In this document: positions 8,285 to 17,573 of the stretch, piece by piece
Numbering within the stretch: position 1 is the first letter of the stretch
How the letters are laid out: every line of letters begins with the position of its first letter
Assembly (NCBI RefSeq): GCF_000423545.1
Contig: NZ_AUIE01000007.1
Location: 1-64,000 of the forward strand
Reading direction: 5' to 3'
DNA length: 64,000 nt
Source: Metapseudomonas resinovorans DSM 21078
GTDB taxonomy: Bacteria; Pseudomonadota; Gammaproteobacteria; Pseudomonadales; Pseudomonadaceae
Made by a program: the position numbers and the translations under genes
Notes under the pieces: generated by a model
Database searches by the model: none
What the model was told of the DNA's origin: nothing
The model's input: the letters and a program-made list of their open reading frames with translations, nothing else

Positions 8285-11200
8285 AGGGTGACCTCCAGAG
8301 GCAGGCCGCGGCCAACCGTGGCCGAGAGCTCATAGATGCGGAAGGTGATGGACGCCGGAGCCGAACCGAAGTCGGTGACTTGATCGGCAGCCGAGTAACT
8401 AAAATTGGGCGTGCTGGCAGTGATGGTGCGCTTCACCGTCGAGCCCGACATCACGTCAATCTCGTAGGCCTGGGTGGTTTCACCGATTGGCGCCTCGACT
8501 CCATTGCTCCACCAGCTGCTGCTGAACCGACTGCGGCGGGTGAACGTTCCGCTGAAGTTTGAAGAACCATCGCGCACGCCCTTGGCATAGACCGGGCTCA
8601 GGCATTTCAGGTTGATGCCTTGGTAGGTGAACGGTACGTCCACCGCGCTGTCGATGGTGGCGCCCGAAGTGACGCCCCGGAACGTCGTCGCCACACCGAT
8701 TGAGCCGACAGACGTATCAATGAATAGGTTGTCCGGGTCATCCAGCAGCACGAACCAGTCGCCCAGCTGATGCAGACCGGTGGCCCACTCGGTGCCGCGA
8801 TCGCCTCGCACAAAGCCAGACAGCAGGTAAGAGCCATCGGGTTGAAGGGCGGCGGTTTGAAACCGGATGATCTCCCAGCGCCCGCCCGTGCCGTAGGCGG
8901 CATAGTTCTGTCCGACCAGCATCTGGTCACGGCTGATGCTTTCCAGCTCCCCGGAGACCAGTGACACCGACAGCGAACGCTGGTCAATCAGCGCGCCAGT
9001 GCTTGCGGGCAGGATTCCCGCAGCCGTGCCGAGGGTGGCCTGGCCGTCGAAGCCTTGAAGCTCGTTCCAGATCTGACCGCTGTCCACGGAGCGGAACGCA
9101 ATTCCACCCGGCCAAGCGGGGCTGTAGCCAGTCATCGCACCAACGAAACCGGGCGAGTTCTGCACCGTCTCGTCCACCATAGGAATGTCCAGCGGCAGGA
9201 AGATCGAGGGGCCAGGCACGCCAATGGTGCCATCCGGCTCCACGCCCTCCCCGCCCTTGGCCGTGCTGGTGTACAGCGCAGCGCGGTTCGGCTTGGCTTC
9301 CCACTCCGTCCGACCGGATGGCGTGTAGTTACCCTCGGTCAGGCGCAGCTCAAAGGTGGCCCACGGCGCCACGACAGTGACCACGTCGGCCGGCTCCAGC
9401 GCCAGGTAGGTCGGCGGCAGGCTGAACGAGGCCGGCGTCCGCTCCAGCCAGGGCAGGTTGACCAGGATGTCCGCCATCTGCGCGGCCTCATCGGCCGTCA
9501 TCACCAGGGCAAGATCGCGATCAACCCGGTTGATGGCCTGCGTATTGATGCGCGGTTTGCTCTGCTCGCCGATGGCGTACTCGCGCGCCGCATCCAGGTA
9601 CTTGATGCTGACCAGCGCCGGAAGCTGGGTATCCATCTCCCGGGATTCCTTGAGCAGGTCGCCCGGGGTATCGCCATCCGAGGCACCCAGGTCTTCCCAG
9701 GGGATGGTCATCACCGAGGCTTGGCCGCGCGGCACGCACTTCAGCTGGTAACCGGACTGGATGATGTCGAACGGGAAGGCGCCCTGTAACGGCTCCAGCG
9801 CACTACGGATGCTGCCACCGGACACGCGATACCCTCGAACATCGGCCGTCAGCAGGCTGGCATCAAGATCGGAGGCGCTCAACAGGCTGGAAAGCTCGAC
9901 CTCCTGCTCAACGATACTGGACAGCGGGACCAGTTCAGCCGTCGCGGTCTGCAGGAGGTAGTAGGTGATCTCAGCCGTTTCCCCGTTGAGGAACGCCACG
10001 GCGCCATTGCCAACCCCCCACGACGAGTTGGCCGCGATGGGCGTAAAGGGCAGCACATAGCTCTTGCCGATCGACCAGCCGTCAAACTCATAGATCGTGC
10101 GGTTGGCCGCGCGCAACACATAGAGCTTGCCGTCGCGGTGCATGATCCCGTCGACATCGCCGGTCAAAGCGGACTGCCAGCCGGTCGAGGGCAAACCAAC
10201 GCTGTGGTTCTGGATCAGCGCCAGGGTGTCCGGGTGGCGCTCGTCGATCGTGCCGTCAGCGCGCAACACGTAGAGCACGCCGCCATCCGAGGTGATGTGG
10301 CGCGCCCCGCTGTCGGTGTAGGACACGCTGCTGGTCAGGGAGTGCACGCGCGGCGGCGATTCGTAGGCAATCAGCCAGGCCCGGCTGCCGCGCTTGCAGT
10401 ATCGGCAGCTGCCCGGGTAATACCCGAGCGTAGGCAGCGGAAAGGCCGCGCCGTCGATAGTCACGCTCGCGCCGTAGCCGTAACCAAAGGACGGGCCATC
10501 CGCATCGCCCGCCAGCGGGGAAGCCCGGTTGAAGAAGTCAGTGGTGATTGTTCGCGGTTCAACCAATGAACGGTTGGCCTTGAAGGCCGTCACCAGTTCG
10601 TAGCTGAGCGGGTTGGTGCCATCGGACGACTTGGTAATGTTGACATAGGACTGCAGTGACGGCCCCATCATGTAGGCGGAAGCGCACGAGGCGAAGGCAT
10701 TGCCCTGCACGAATGGCACGCCAACCACGCCCTGCACCGCTTCACTGACGCCGTTGACCGTCAGGTCGGTCACCACCTCCACCTTGAACTGCGCACCCTG
10801 CAGGCTGTTGCCGTAGTCCGCCAGCGGGAAGTCGTAGAAGGCGAGGTAGGCTTCACCCCTGTACGCCGGCGCATTGCCCACGCCGACATCCGCCTCGTAG
10901 CGCGGATCCGGCAGCTGGTCGTCGGTGCCGAGGTAGACCTTGAAGCCGGTCGCCGCCTGGTTGCTGGCGATGATGGTTTCCAAGTCGTCCGAGCCGGCGT
11001 TGTAGATCAGCTTGTCCGAGCACCAGATGCGGCGGATGCCCGCGATGGAGCCGATACCCAACGACAGGAAGAAGGTCGCCGAGTAGTACGCCACTGGCGC
11101 GGCCTTGGCGCTGCCGCCCTTGCCGCCGGACTTCTTCTTGCGGATGGTGACCTTGAGCGCGCCGTTCTCGATCCAGGTGACATTCCCATGTACGGGAATG

Positions 11201-11415
11201 GTGCCGTAGAAGCGCGTCAGCATGTCGCCGTACTTGGCGGTCTGGAAGTTCTTGTCGTTGATCTGGGGGCCGGGCTGGCTTGGGCCTTTGACAGGATCCA
11301 GCATGCCGCCGGCGGACAGGCCGATGCCGAACCCGATAGCAGCGCCGGCAGGACCGCCGACGAAGAAACCAATCACCCCACCAACAACGCCGCCGGCAAC
11401 TGCTCCTGCGCTCAT
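8281..11415 (-). CDS. Tail tip hub protein (GTA gp15/lambda J-like position)
   Basis: This 1044-residue protein begins with a glycine-rich hydrophobic stretch (AGGVVGGVIGFFVGGPAGAA) and continues with the kind of sequence seen in putative phage tail hub proteins (KYGDMLTRFYGTIPVHGNV, IRRIWCSDKLIYN). It lies after NlpC/P60 and before the lectin proteins, the position of GTA gp15 or lambda J. It is expected to close the tail tube and carry receptor-binding parts. Internal domain limits cannot be placed from sequence alone. Confidence 0.75.
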   Translation of the reverse strand: MSAGAVAGGVVGGVIGFFVGGPAGAAIGFGIGLSAGGMLDPVKGPSQPGPQINDKNFQTAKYGDMLTRFYGTIPVHGNVTWIENGALKVTIRKKKSGGKGGSAKAAPVAYYSATFFLSLGIGSIAGIRRIWCSDKLIYNAGSDDLETIIASNQAATGFKVYLGTDDQLPDPRYEADVGVGNAPAYRGEAYLAFYDFPLADYGNSLQGAQFKVEVVTDLTVNGVSEAVQGVVGVPFVQGNAFASCASAYMMGPSLQSYVNITKSSDGTNPLSYELVTAFKANRSLVEPRTITTDFFNRASPLAGDADGPSFGYGYGASVTIDGAAFPLPTLGYYPGSCRYCKRGSRAWLIAYESPPRVHSLTSSVSYTDSGARHITSDGGVLYVLRADGTIDERHPDTLALIQNHSVGLPSTGWQSALTGDVDGIMHRDGKLYVLRAANRTIYEFDGWSIGKSYVLPFTPIAANSSWGVGNGAVAFLNGETAEITYYLLQTATAELVPLSSIVEQEVELSSLLSASDLDASLLTADVRGYRVSGGSIRSALEPLQGAFPFDIIQSGYQLKCVPRGQASVMTIPWEDLGASDGDTPGDLLKESREMDTQLPALVSIKYLDAAREYAIGEQSKPRINTQAINRVDRDLALVMTADEAAQMADILVNLPWLERTPASFSLPPTYLALEPADVVTVVAPWATFELRLTEGNYTPSGRTEWEAKPNRAALYTSTAKGGEGVEPDGTIGVPGPSIFLPLDIPMVDETVQNSPGFVGAMTGYSPAWPGGIAFRSVDSGQIWNELQGFDGQATLGTAAGILPASTGALIDQRSLSVSLVSGELESISRDQMLVGQNYAAYGTGGRWEIIRFQTAALQPDGSYLLSGFVRGDRGTEWATGLHQLGDWFVLLDDPDNLFIDTSVGSIGVATTFRGVTSGATIDSAVDVPFTYQGINLKCLSPVYAKGVRDGSSNFSGTFTRRSRFSSSWWSNGVEAPIGETTQAYEIDVMSGSTVKRTITASTPNFSYSAADQVTDFGSAPASITFRIYELSATVGRGLPLEVTL

Positions 11416-11825
11416 TGGATTCCCTCAAACCGAAATGCGTGGGTGATACGTGCACGCCAGACCGATGCCAGGCGATGCTCGACGACTGAGCCGCTGCGTT
11501 CGTAGGCATGGATGATTCCGAGGCCCGTGACGATGGCGACGTGCTGCGGCGCTTGGCTGAACCGCATCAACAGCACGTCGCTGGGGCGCAGATCGGACTT
11601 CGGGACCTCGCGGAGAAACGGCTGCCGGCGGATGGCCTGTTCGAGTTGGCCGTTCCAGGGATCGCGGCCATAGCCCTGGACGTCCTCGACCGGCAGGCCC
11701 ACGGCTCGGCACGTGCAGACCAGTAGCCCAGCGCAGTCCAGGCCGCGACCGGGCACGCGCGCCTGGTGCTTGAATGGGGTCTTCAGCATGCTGCGTGCTG
11801 CGGCGATGATCTCTTCCGAGGTCAT
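11412..11825 (-). CDS. NlpC/P60 tail tip peptidase
   Basis: This 137-residue protein has the NlpC/P60 catalytic cysteine in RGLDCAGLLVC and the histidine in PQHVAIVTGLGIIHAY. Members cut peptidoglycan peptide stems, and in tail tips they help DNA entry. I chose ATG at 11825 (MTSEEIIAAARSML), which overlaps the upstream stop by 4 bp, over an upstream in-frame start. It has the position of GTA gp14. Confidence 0.85.
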   Translation of the reverse strand: MTSEEIIAAARSMLKTPFKHQARVPGRGLDCAGLLVCTCRAVGLPVEDVQGYGRDPWNGQLEQAIRRQPFLREVPKSDLRPSDVLLMRFSQAPQHVAIVTGLGIIHAYERSGSVVEHRLASVWRARITHAFRFEGIQ

Positions 11826-12724
11826 GACTGCCTCCCGATCTCGTTGTATTGGGTCGGGGCCGGGATATGCGGATGGCCACGCAGGTTCAGCGCGTTGTTC
11901 CACTTGCCAACGCAATCCTCGGTCAGCCGCTTGCGGCAGCCAGGAATCATCTCGTACTGGTCCCCCACCTCTGGCATGTAGAACCAGGCCTCTTGGGTGA
12001 AGATCACCCCGCCCGTCTGGGTATAGGCCTTGATTTCCAGCGGCTTCAGCCCGGCATTGGCGCCAGTGATGAAGCGAATGGCGCCGTTGCCGAAGTAGTC
12101 GTCCACTTCGGTGCGGGCGCTGTCGGCGATGTAGTACTGATCGGTGACGCTGGTAATGGTGCCGGTGACCAGCAGGCTGGCGTAGTCCGGACCGTCCGGC
12201 GCCGAGCGCGGGCCGGTGCAGCCGCTGCGGGTATAGGGCAGCTTGTCGGCGGCACCGAGGAAGCGGTCGAGGAACACATTCTGGCAGGTGGCGGAATAGC
12301 TGTAGCCGGGCGACTGCGACAGGGCATCGATCAGCGCCATGAATTCGATCTTGTAGCGATCATCGACCAGTTCGGCCTTGCCGAAGGTGTAGGCCGCGCA
12401 GGGCTCCTCGTCCTCGATCGGGATGTACCAGGAGGTGGCGAAGACGTAGGCCCTGGCGTTGTCCCACACCCCAGAGGCCACTTCCTCGCGCGAGAGTTGG
12501 CCGATGGCCGAACTGACGAAGCCGGCGAAGTCGACCGATGACGCGGAGAAGCTGCTGGTGGCCGACAGCCCGCTGAACTCATAGCCGGAACCGGTCAGGT
12601 AGACCGTGGCGTTGCTCATCGGCAAGTCGGTCGGGTGCGCAGAAAAGCGCAGGGTCGTCCCATTCAGGGCGGCCAAGCGGACGCAGTACACCCGCGTCTT
12701 CCAGTCGGCGACGTGTGCTTTCAT
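11822..12724 (-). CDS. DUF2163 tail protein (GTA gp13-like)
   Basis: This 300-residue protein has the DUF2163/BR0599 layout: an N-terminal beta domain and a C-terminal zinc-binding-like part with CQNVFLDRFLGAADKLPYTRSGCTGPRS and MIPGCRKRLTEDCVGKWNN. Members form part of the baseplate hub in gene transfer agents and related siphophages. The gene starts just after a hairpin and GGAG ribosome site that are shared with the capsid gene. Confidence 0.8.
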   Translation of the reverse strand: MKAHVADWKTRVYCVRLAALNGTTLRFSAHPTDLPMSNATVYLTGSGYEFSGLSATSSFSASSVDFAGFVSSAIGQLSREEVASGVWDNARAYVFATSWYIPIEDEEPCAAYTFGKAELVDDRYKIEFMALIDALSQSPGYSYSATCQNVFLDRFLGAADKLPYTRSGCTGPRSAPDGPDYASLLVTGTITSVTDQYYIADSARTEVDDYFGNGAIRFITGANAGLKPLEIKAYTQTGGVIFTQEAWFYMPEVGDQYEMIPGCRKRLTEDCVGKWNNALNLRGHPHIPAPTQYNEIGRQS

Positions 12725-12762
12725 GGGGCTCCAGAAACGACGAAGCCCGCGCGCGGCGGGCT
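12725..12762 (-). promoter_or_regulatory. Hairpin plus ribosome site leader (copy 1)
   Basis: On the minus strand a 7-bp hairpin (AGCCCGC/GCGGGCT, 5-nt loop) is followed by GTCGTTTCTGGAGCCCC and then the ATG of the DUF2163 gene. A 24-bp stretch is identical to that before the protease-capsid gene at 26042-26065, and a hairpin follows in the same position there. Confidence 0.6.
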
Positions 12763-12780
12763 GTTCGGAAGGGGGATGGT

Positions 12781-13665
12781 TTACGGGTTGAGCAGCTCTA
12801 CGAGCCGTAGTCCGGAGACGTCGAAGATGCCGCGCCCCAGCGCCTGGGTGCTGAACGCCGAATCGAATGCCACGGGGGTGTCGAACTCACAGCCGGCGGT
12901 GAGCAGGTCGCTGCCCGTGTCCAGCGGGTGGGTCTGCACCGTGCCACCGCTGGTGTAGGTGCTGAAGGCCGTGGTGTTGATATCGACCTGGATGTGCGTA
13001 CTGTCCGGCTTCGCAACGATTGGCCCGCGGAGGCCGTTGATCTGGGTCATCCCCAGCACGTCCTTGAACGCCACCGATTCCCCCACCAGGAAGGAGTTGG
13101 TGCCGACATCGACCACCGCTTGGGCGGCCTGGCTGATGCCGACAATGGCATCGGTCTTGTTCGCTGACAAAGTGATGCGGCCGGTGGTGGTGTCGACCGA
13201 CCATTGTGCTGGCGGCAGTACTTGCCCATTCACCGCGACGGCCACTTCGCCCGCCACCGGCTTGTAGATGATCCGCTTCGGTCGCCCGATGCTGGCCAGA
13301 CCCGGCTTGTCGCGGCCGTACTCCTTGAGCAACTGGTACACCCCAGCGCTAACCTTCAGCAGGATGCAGTCGGTGGCGGTGTAGGCCGACACCCCATCCA
13401 GGGCGGTTGTGAAGTCGATCCAGCACTTCACCCGGAATCCGGCAAACCCCTTGTAGGTGCGATAGAACAGGCTCTGAACTTCCAGGGCCAGATCTTGCTG
13501 GTCCTTCACATAGTCAATGTTGAAAACGCGGTACGGCTTGCCGTTCCACAGAGAGACGTGCCGCCCACCACCAGCCGTCATCGTGACTTCCGTGAAGAAG
13601 TCATCATCGGCTTCGGCGCCAATGCGCATACACGGATTCAGGCGTTCCTCGATGAACTCGCCCAT
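12781..13665 (-). CDS. DUF2460 tail protein (GTA gp12-like)
   Basis: This 294-residue protein starts MGEFIEERLNPCMRIGAEAD and has NGKPYRVFNIDYVKDQQDL, FRVKCWIDFTTALDG and YKPVAGEVAVAVNGQVL. These match the DUF2460 (TIGR02217) family of distal tail proteins. It lies directly after the tape measure gene, overlapping by 1 bp, as in gene transfer agents. Confidence 0.8.
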   Translation of the reverse strand: MGEFIEERLNPCMRIGAEADDDFFTEVTMTAGGGRHVSLWNGKPYRVFNIDYVKDQQDLALEVQSLFYRTYKGFAGFRVKCWIDFTTALDGVSAYTATDCILLKVSAGVYQLLKEYGRDKPGLASIGRPKRIIYKPVAGEVAVAVNGQVLPPAQWSVDTTTGRITLSANKTDAIVGISQAAQAVVDVGTNSFLVGESVAFKDVLGMTQINGLRGPIVAKPDSTHIQVDINTTAFSTYTSGGTVQTHPLDTGSDLLTAGCEFDTPVAFDSAFSTQALGRGIFDVSGLRLVELLNP

Positions 13666-15986
13666 CAGGCGTACCTCCCAGAGCCAGCCACGCCACGGGC
13701 GATGGATCGCTGCACGGCGGCACCTGCCTCACGGGCTTCGCGCGCATTGGTCACGCCGGGCAGGCTGATGTTGTAGGTGTTGCCGCCGCCAGAACCGCGT
13801 CCGCCGGTCATGCCCGCCTGCACGCGGTCCAAGGTGGCGTCCAGCTTGGCGCTGGTCTCGGCAGTGGTGACTCGCTCGCCCTTCTTCAGGTTCCAGGTGC
13901 CGTCCTCGGGGATCGACATGATGCCGTCGTGGGCCTGCCCTTCAATACCAATAGAGGCGATATTGCCGACCAGACTGGCGGTGGCTGCTGTTACGGATGC
14001 CATAGCGGCCAAGTTGGCTGGGAACGGGTTGGCGGCCGCCAAGGCGATACCTTCCTGAATGGCGATGGCGGCGCGGGCAATCGCAATCCCTTTTTCAACC
14101 GCGAAAAGCGCCTTGTAAATTCCAGAAGACTCACCGGCGTAAACACGGGCCATCTCGGCCAAGCTGCCAAAGGTGCTCTCAGCCGCTGACAGCTGCACGA
14201 GCTGACGATTCTTCTCGATATTGGCTAATTGCTCCTGGTGCTGCCGGGCCAGGTCTTCCTCTTGCGCATTCCATTCGGCATTCAGGTCGGCACGCTCCTG
14301 GCGGTTCTTCGCCAGTAATTCCAGCTGTGCGGAGTACCACTCCTCCAGCTCTTCCTGAGCATCGTCGATCTTCATCAGTTCGCCGGCAGGGCCGCCGATC
14401 GTAGCGTCGATGCCGCCGAATTCCGGCGCATCTGAAAACGCTGCGTCGACGGCGCGGCGCGTTTGCTCTCGCCGCTCACCTTCTGGCAGATCGGGCATGG
14501 ACTCGATTATCCGCAGCCTTTCCTTCAACTGGTCAGTGAGCTGTTCCTCTTCAGTGCGCAGATCACTGACAACGCCCTTGTAATCCTCTTGAATTTTCTT
14601 CTGCTTCTCGAAGGCATCCACGGCATCCAGAGCGGCAGCGGCCTGATCCAGCTGGGCTTGAGTGGCGCCATCCAAGGCCAGTTTGAACAGCGTCTCCTGC
14701 TTGGTCGTCAGCCCCAGGGTCGCGGCCTGCAGCTTCAGGGCGTCCACCTGCGACTGAATGGCATCAGCGGCCTTCTGGGTCTTCTCGGTGTTCTGGTCGA
14801 TAACGATCCCGGCAGACTGGCCGCGCGTCTTCGACTGCTCCAGCAAGTCAGCGATGAGCTTTATGCGTTTGGCGTAGTCGCTCTCCGCGCCCTGCCCCGA
14901 CCCGGCATTCCAGATGCCGTCCAGCACCTTGGCATAGCCTTCTACACTCTGGCCGACATCCTCGAAGCCGACATCAAGGGCGTTCTTGAAGGCGTCGAAG
15001 TTCTTCGCCACCTTGGCGCCGATCACCGGAGCCGACAGCGGCCCCAGCAGCAGGTCGCTGGCCTCCACGCCGGCGGCGCCGAAACCGGCCGCCAGCGCGG
15101 CAATGCTCTTGCCGACCGCCTGGAACGCGGCATAGGCCCCGAATGCCGTGGCGGCCAGCCCCTTGAGGATGCCGCCGAACGTCTGCCCCGCCTCCTTGGC
15201 GATGTCGGTACCGCCGGCCACGGTGAACAGTTCGCCGGAGAGGTCGGCCAGCACCGGCAGCAGGCCGGCGGCTACCTGATTGCGCAGCCCCTGCAGAGCT
15301 TGGTCGGTCAGAATCGACACCGCCTGCAACTCAGTCGCCGCGCGGATGGTGTCGTTGTCGAGGATCGCTCCGGCCTGGGCGGCTTGCTCACCCAGCAGCC
15401 GGAACCCCTCGGCGTTGTTCTTCAGTAGCGGCAGCAACGCCGTGGCATCGCTGGCAATGGCCTCTAGGTAGAAGGTCATGTCCTGCTGGCTGGCACCCGC
15501 CTTTTCCAAGCTGGAGACATACAGGCCCAGCGCCTCTGGACCGGACAGCTTGCGGAACTCATCAGCAGTGACCCCAACCTTCGGCGCCACGTTGTCGAAG
15601 AAGTCCGCAAGCGCGCCCCCGCCGGTCTGCAGGAAGTCGCCAACCTTGTCGTTGACGTCCTTGAAAATGTCGGCGAGTTTATCCTGCTCGATGCCAACCG
15701 CTTGGGCGCCCGCGGCGTACCGCTGGAACTCTTCCGTGGAAGCGTTGGCGACCTGTGACAGGCGAGTGATCTCGGCGGCCGTGCGTACCGTGTTGACCGT
15801 CAGCGCCGCCAGCCCGGCAGCGGTGGCCACCGCCACGCCGCCAATGGCTTTGCCAGCGACTTCAGCCGACTTCTTGATATCGGCCATCCGCTTCTGAGAC
15901 TCGCGGGCAGCCTTATCCAGCGGCCCGGTGAAACCACCGATGCGCGCGACCAGATCGAGCGTCAGGGTGCCGAGGGTGTTGGCCAT
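13665..15986 (-). CDS. Tail tape measure protein
   Basis: This 773-residue protein has a typical tape measure N-terminus (TLDLVARIGGFTGPLDKAAR), long helical stretches, and hydrophobic segments around residues 270-310 and 630-670. It sets tail length and enters the tube lumen. It follows the G/T assembly chaperones. The last 35 residues contain ISLPGVTNAREAREAGAAV, a motif repeated in the small protein at 28959-29339. Confidence 0.9.
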   Translation of the reverse strand: MANTLGTLTLDLVARIGGFTGPLDKAARESQKRMADIKKSAEVAGKAIGGVAVATAAGLAALTVNTVRTAAEITRLSQVANASTEEFQRYAAGAQAVGIEQDKLADIFKDVNDKVGDFLQTGGGALADFFDNVAPKVGVTADEFRKLSGPEALGLYVSSLEKAGASQQDMTFYLEAIASDATALLPLLKNNAEGFRLLGEQAAQAGAILDNDTIRAATELQAVSILTDQALQGLRNQVAAGLLPVLADLSGELFTVAGGTDIAKEAGQTFGGILKGLAATAFGAYAAFQAVGKSIAALAAGFGAAGVEASDLLLGPLSAPVIGAKVAKNFDAFKNALDVGFEDVGQSVEGYAKVLDGIWNAGSGQGAESDYAKRIKLIADLLEQSKTRGQSAGIVIDQNTEKTQKAADAIQSQVDALKLQAATLGLTTKQETLFKLALDGATQAQLDQAAAALDAVDAFEKQKKIQEDYKGVVSDLRTEEEQLTDQLKERLRIIESMPDLPEGERREQTRRAVDAAFSDAPEFGGIDATIGGPAGELMKIDDAQEELEEWYSAQLELLAKNRQERADLNAEWNAQEEDLARQHQEQLANIEKNRQLVQLSAAESTFGSLAEMARVYAGESSGIYKALFAVEKGIAIARAAIAIQEGIALAAANPFPANLAAMASVTAATASLVGNIASIGIEGQAHDGIMSIPEDGTWNLKKGERVTTAETSAKLDATLDRVQAGMTGGRGSGGGNTYNISLPGVTNAREAREAGAAVQRSIARGVAGSGRYA

Positions 15987-15998
15987 CTGGATCTCCGG

Positions 15999-16307
15999 TC
16001 AGCCCCAAGCAGCCATAGCTTCCTCAAGGGAGGCATCAGGCTCAGGCTCGTGCGGCATGAAGTCATATTTGGTGAATCTATGGGCTTTGCTGTTCGCGTT
16101 CGCATACATAGCTGCGAGCATCGCTGCGTTGTGCTCGACGCGCATGCCGAGGTGTAGACTTCCGCGCTTGGCCCGGTACTTTTGCCAACTCAGGAACTCC
16201 GGGTAGCTCAGCCGGTGCTGTGCTTCGGCGATGGTTCGACCACCGACTCCACACAGCACCAACTCGTGCCAGAACTCGTCTAGCTCGCTGAGATCGGCGT
16301 CTTTCCC
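15999..16307 (-). CDS. Tail assembly chaperone T-like part, made by -1 frameshift
   Basis: This reading frame has no strong ribosome site of its own. It is -1 relative to the preceding chaperone gene. Entering at the slippery heptamer GGGAAAG (16301-16307, minus strand), it reads DADLSELDEFWHELVLCGVG and then HRLSYPEFLSWQKYRAKRGS, which resembles lambda T-type proteins. The G-T fusion would span 15999-16639 and coat the tape measure during tail assembly. Internal start at 16262 is the alternative. Confidence 0.8.
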   Translation of the reverse strand, partial: GKDADLSELDEFWHELVLCGVGGRTIAEAQHRLSYPEFLSWQKYRAKRGSLHLGMRVEHNAAMLAAMYANANSKAHRFTKYDFMPHEPEPDASLEEAMAAWG

Positions 16308-16639
16308 AGTTGGTTAACTTCGGCGATCACCGCCAGAAGGGCCATGGTCAGGTTGCCATCCAGGGCGCCACGCTCCTGATCGGCATCGCCGGTGATGTCG
16401 CCGACCGTGAACACCGGCTTGCCGGCCTCATCACAGATGCTGGCGGCGATGCGCCCTGCCACGCCATCGACCTTGCCGGCAATGGCCTGCAGGTCCGAGA
16501 CCGCAGACTTGTAGGACAGCGGGCGGACGTACACGGTGGCGGTGAATTTCTGTTCTCCCTGGCGCCAGGTGATTTCGCGCTCGACCGGGGCGCCGGTAAA
16601 GGCGCCCACCTCCTTGAGGGATTCGATGCTCAGCTGCAT
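16280..16639 (-). CDS. Tail assembly chaperone G-like
   Basis: This 119-residue protein (MQLSIESLKEVGAFTGAPVE, REITWRQGEQKFTATVYVRP) lies between the tail tube and tape measure genes, the position of lambda G. A fraction of ribosomes should shift near the end of the gene to make the G-T fusion. Confidence 0.8.
   Translation of the reverse strand: MQLSIESLKEVGAFTGAPVEREITWRQGEQKFTATVYVRPLSYKSAVSDLQAIAGKVDGVAGRIAASICDEAGKPVFTVGDITGDADQERGALDGNLTMALLAVIAEVNQLGKTPISAS
16301..16307 (-). promoter_or_regulatory. Slippery site GGGAAAG for programmed -1 frameshift
   Basis: On the minus strand the zero frame reads CTG GGA AAG ACG, so G GGA AAG has the X XXY YYZ form. The heptamer is the one used by lambda G-T. 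It lies six codons before the zero-frame stop and leads into the open T-like frame. Confidence 0.85.
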
Positions 16640-16642
16640 GGG

Positions 16643-17137
16643 TTACACCTTCTTGATCCAGGCGCCTGGGCCGGATCGCTGAATGGAAACGGCAGTCTTT
16701 ACCGTGGTGTTGGCCGCGAAGTCGAACGGGAAGTCGCCGACATAGCCATCGAACAGAAACCAGGTGCGAGTGGTTGGTAGCTCGAAGTCATTCGAGCTAT
16801 CGAGGGTCGGCGCAATGTCCTTGCCGTCCGACCACCCAAGCGCCCAATGCATCGAGTCGAACTCCTCGTCGTCCGACTCCGCCGCCTCGTGAAGGCGGAG
16901 GTGCGATTCGTTGCGCGGGTCCGCATCAATGGTGAAGGTGGCCTGGCCTGGAGTGCGCATGCCCTTCAGGTACTCGCGGGTGGTTTTGTTCAGGCACTCG
17001 ACGACGATCTGATCAGCGGGGTTACCGCCGCCGTTGAAGTTGTTCATGCACTCAACTTCGACAATCTCGAACTCGCCAGGGGTGGTCGAGGACGGGAAGA
17101 TGCCGTAGAGCTGCGAGCCCTGCGTTTTCATCGCCAT
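16643..17137 (-). CDS. Major tail tube protein
   Basis: This 164-residue protein lies directly upstream of the chaperone pair, and its size and beta-rich character suit a siphophage tube subunit (LYGIFPSSTTPGEFEIVEVE, TREYLKGMRTPGQATFTIDA). It is preceded by a terminator-like hairpin, so it may have its own promoter or be read by antiterminated transcription. Confidence 0.75.
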   Translation of the reverse strand: MAMKTQGSQLYGIFPSSTTPGEFEIVEVECMNNFNGGGNPADQIVVECLNKTTREYLKGMRTPGQATFTIDADPRNESHLRLHEAAESDDEEFDSMHWALGWSDGKDIAPTLDSSNDFELPTTRTWFLFDGYVGDFPFDFAANTTVKTAVSIQRSGPGAWIKKV

Positions 17138-17165
17138 GGGTGTTCTCCTGCGGGTTTCTTGAGGT

Positions 17166-17191
17166 ACAAAAAAACCCGCACTTGGCGGGTT
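17166..17191 (-). terminator. Intrinsic terminator before tail tube gene
   Basis: On the minus strand the stem AACCCGC/GCGGGTT (17185-17191 with 17173-17179) has a 5-nt loop and is followed by a run of T (17174-17167). It lies between the tail completion gene and the tail tube gene. Late genes beyond it would need antitermination or partial read-through. Confidence 0.75.
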
Positions 17192-17207
17192 AGGTTTGGG
17201 TTATCGG

Positions 17208-17573
17208 TTATCTAGGCGTCCACCAGTCCACGTCGAAGCTGACGCGGTAGTGGTTTGTGACAGGGTCGCGTGACTCGCCGCCCCATCGGGTGATGTGCGC
17301 GTGCGGCTCGATGGCATCGCGCAGCGCCTTGGCTGCATTGCGCGCAGCAGTCGCTGTGTCGGCGTAGACGTCCACCTGAATCGCGAACCGGTCGATGTCG
17401 GGGCGCTGACTCAGGAAGTTTTCCGGGGCACCACCGATGCCCTGCCAGGCGGCATAGGGCCGTGCGACGTTCTGCGGCGCTTCACCGAAGGGGTACAGGC
17501 GCACTGGATTATTGCCGAGCGCAACCTGAACCGCCGCATCAGCGGCGCAGACTTGAAACAATGGCGCAAACAT
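17208..17573 (-). CDS. DUF3168 tail completion protein
   Basis: This 121-residue protein starts at ATG 17573 (MFAPLFQVCAADAAVQVALG), overlapping the stop of the gp10-like gene in TGATG. PYAAWQGIGGAPENFLSQRP and FAIQVDVYADTATAARNAAK are typical of DUF3168 proteins, which sit at the tail end that joins the head. Confidence 0.8.
   Translation of the reverse strand: MFAPLFQVCAADAAVQVALGNNPVRLYPFGEAPQNVARPYAAWQGIGGAPENFLSQRPDIDRFAIQVDVYADTATAARNAAKALRDAIEPHAHITRWGGESRDPVTNHYRVSFDVDWWTPR

Noticed and set aside
14463-15428. 321-codon plus-strand open frame
   Set aside because: It is the antisense shadow of the tape measure gene with no recognisable protein features.
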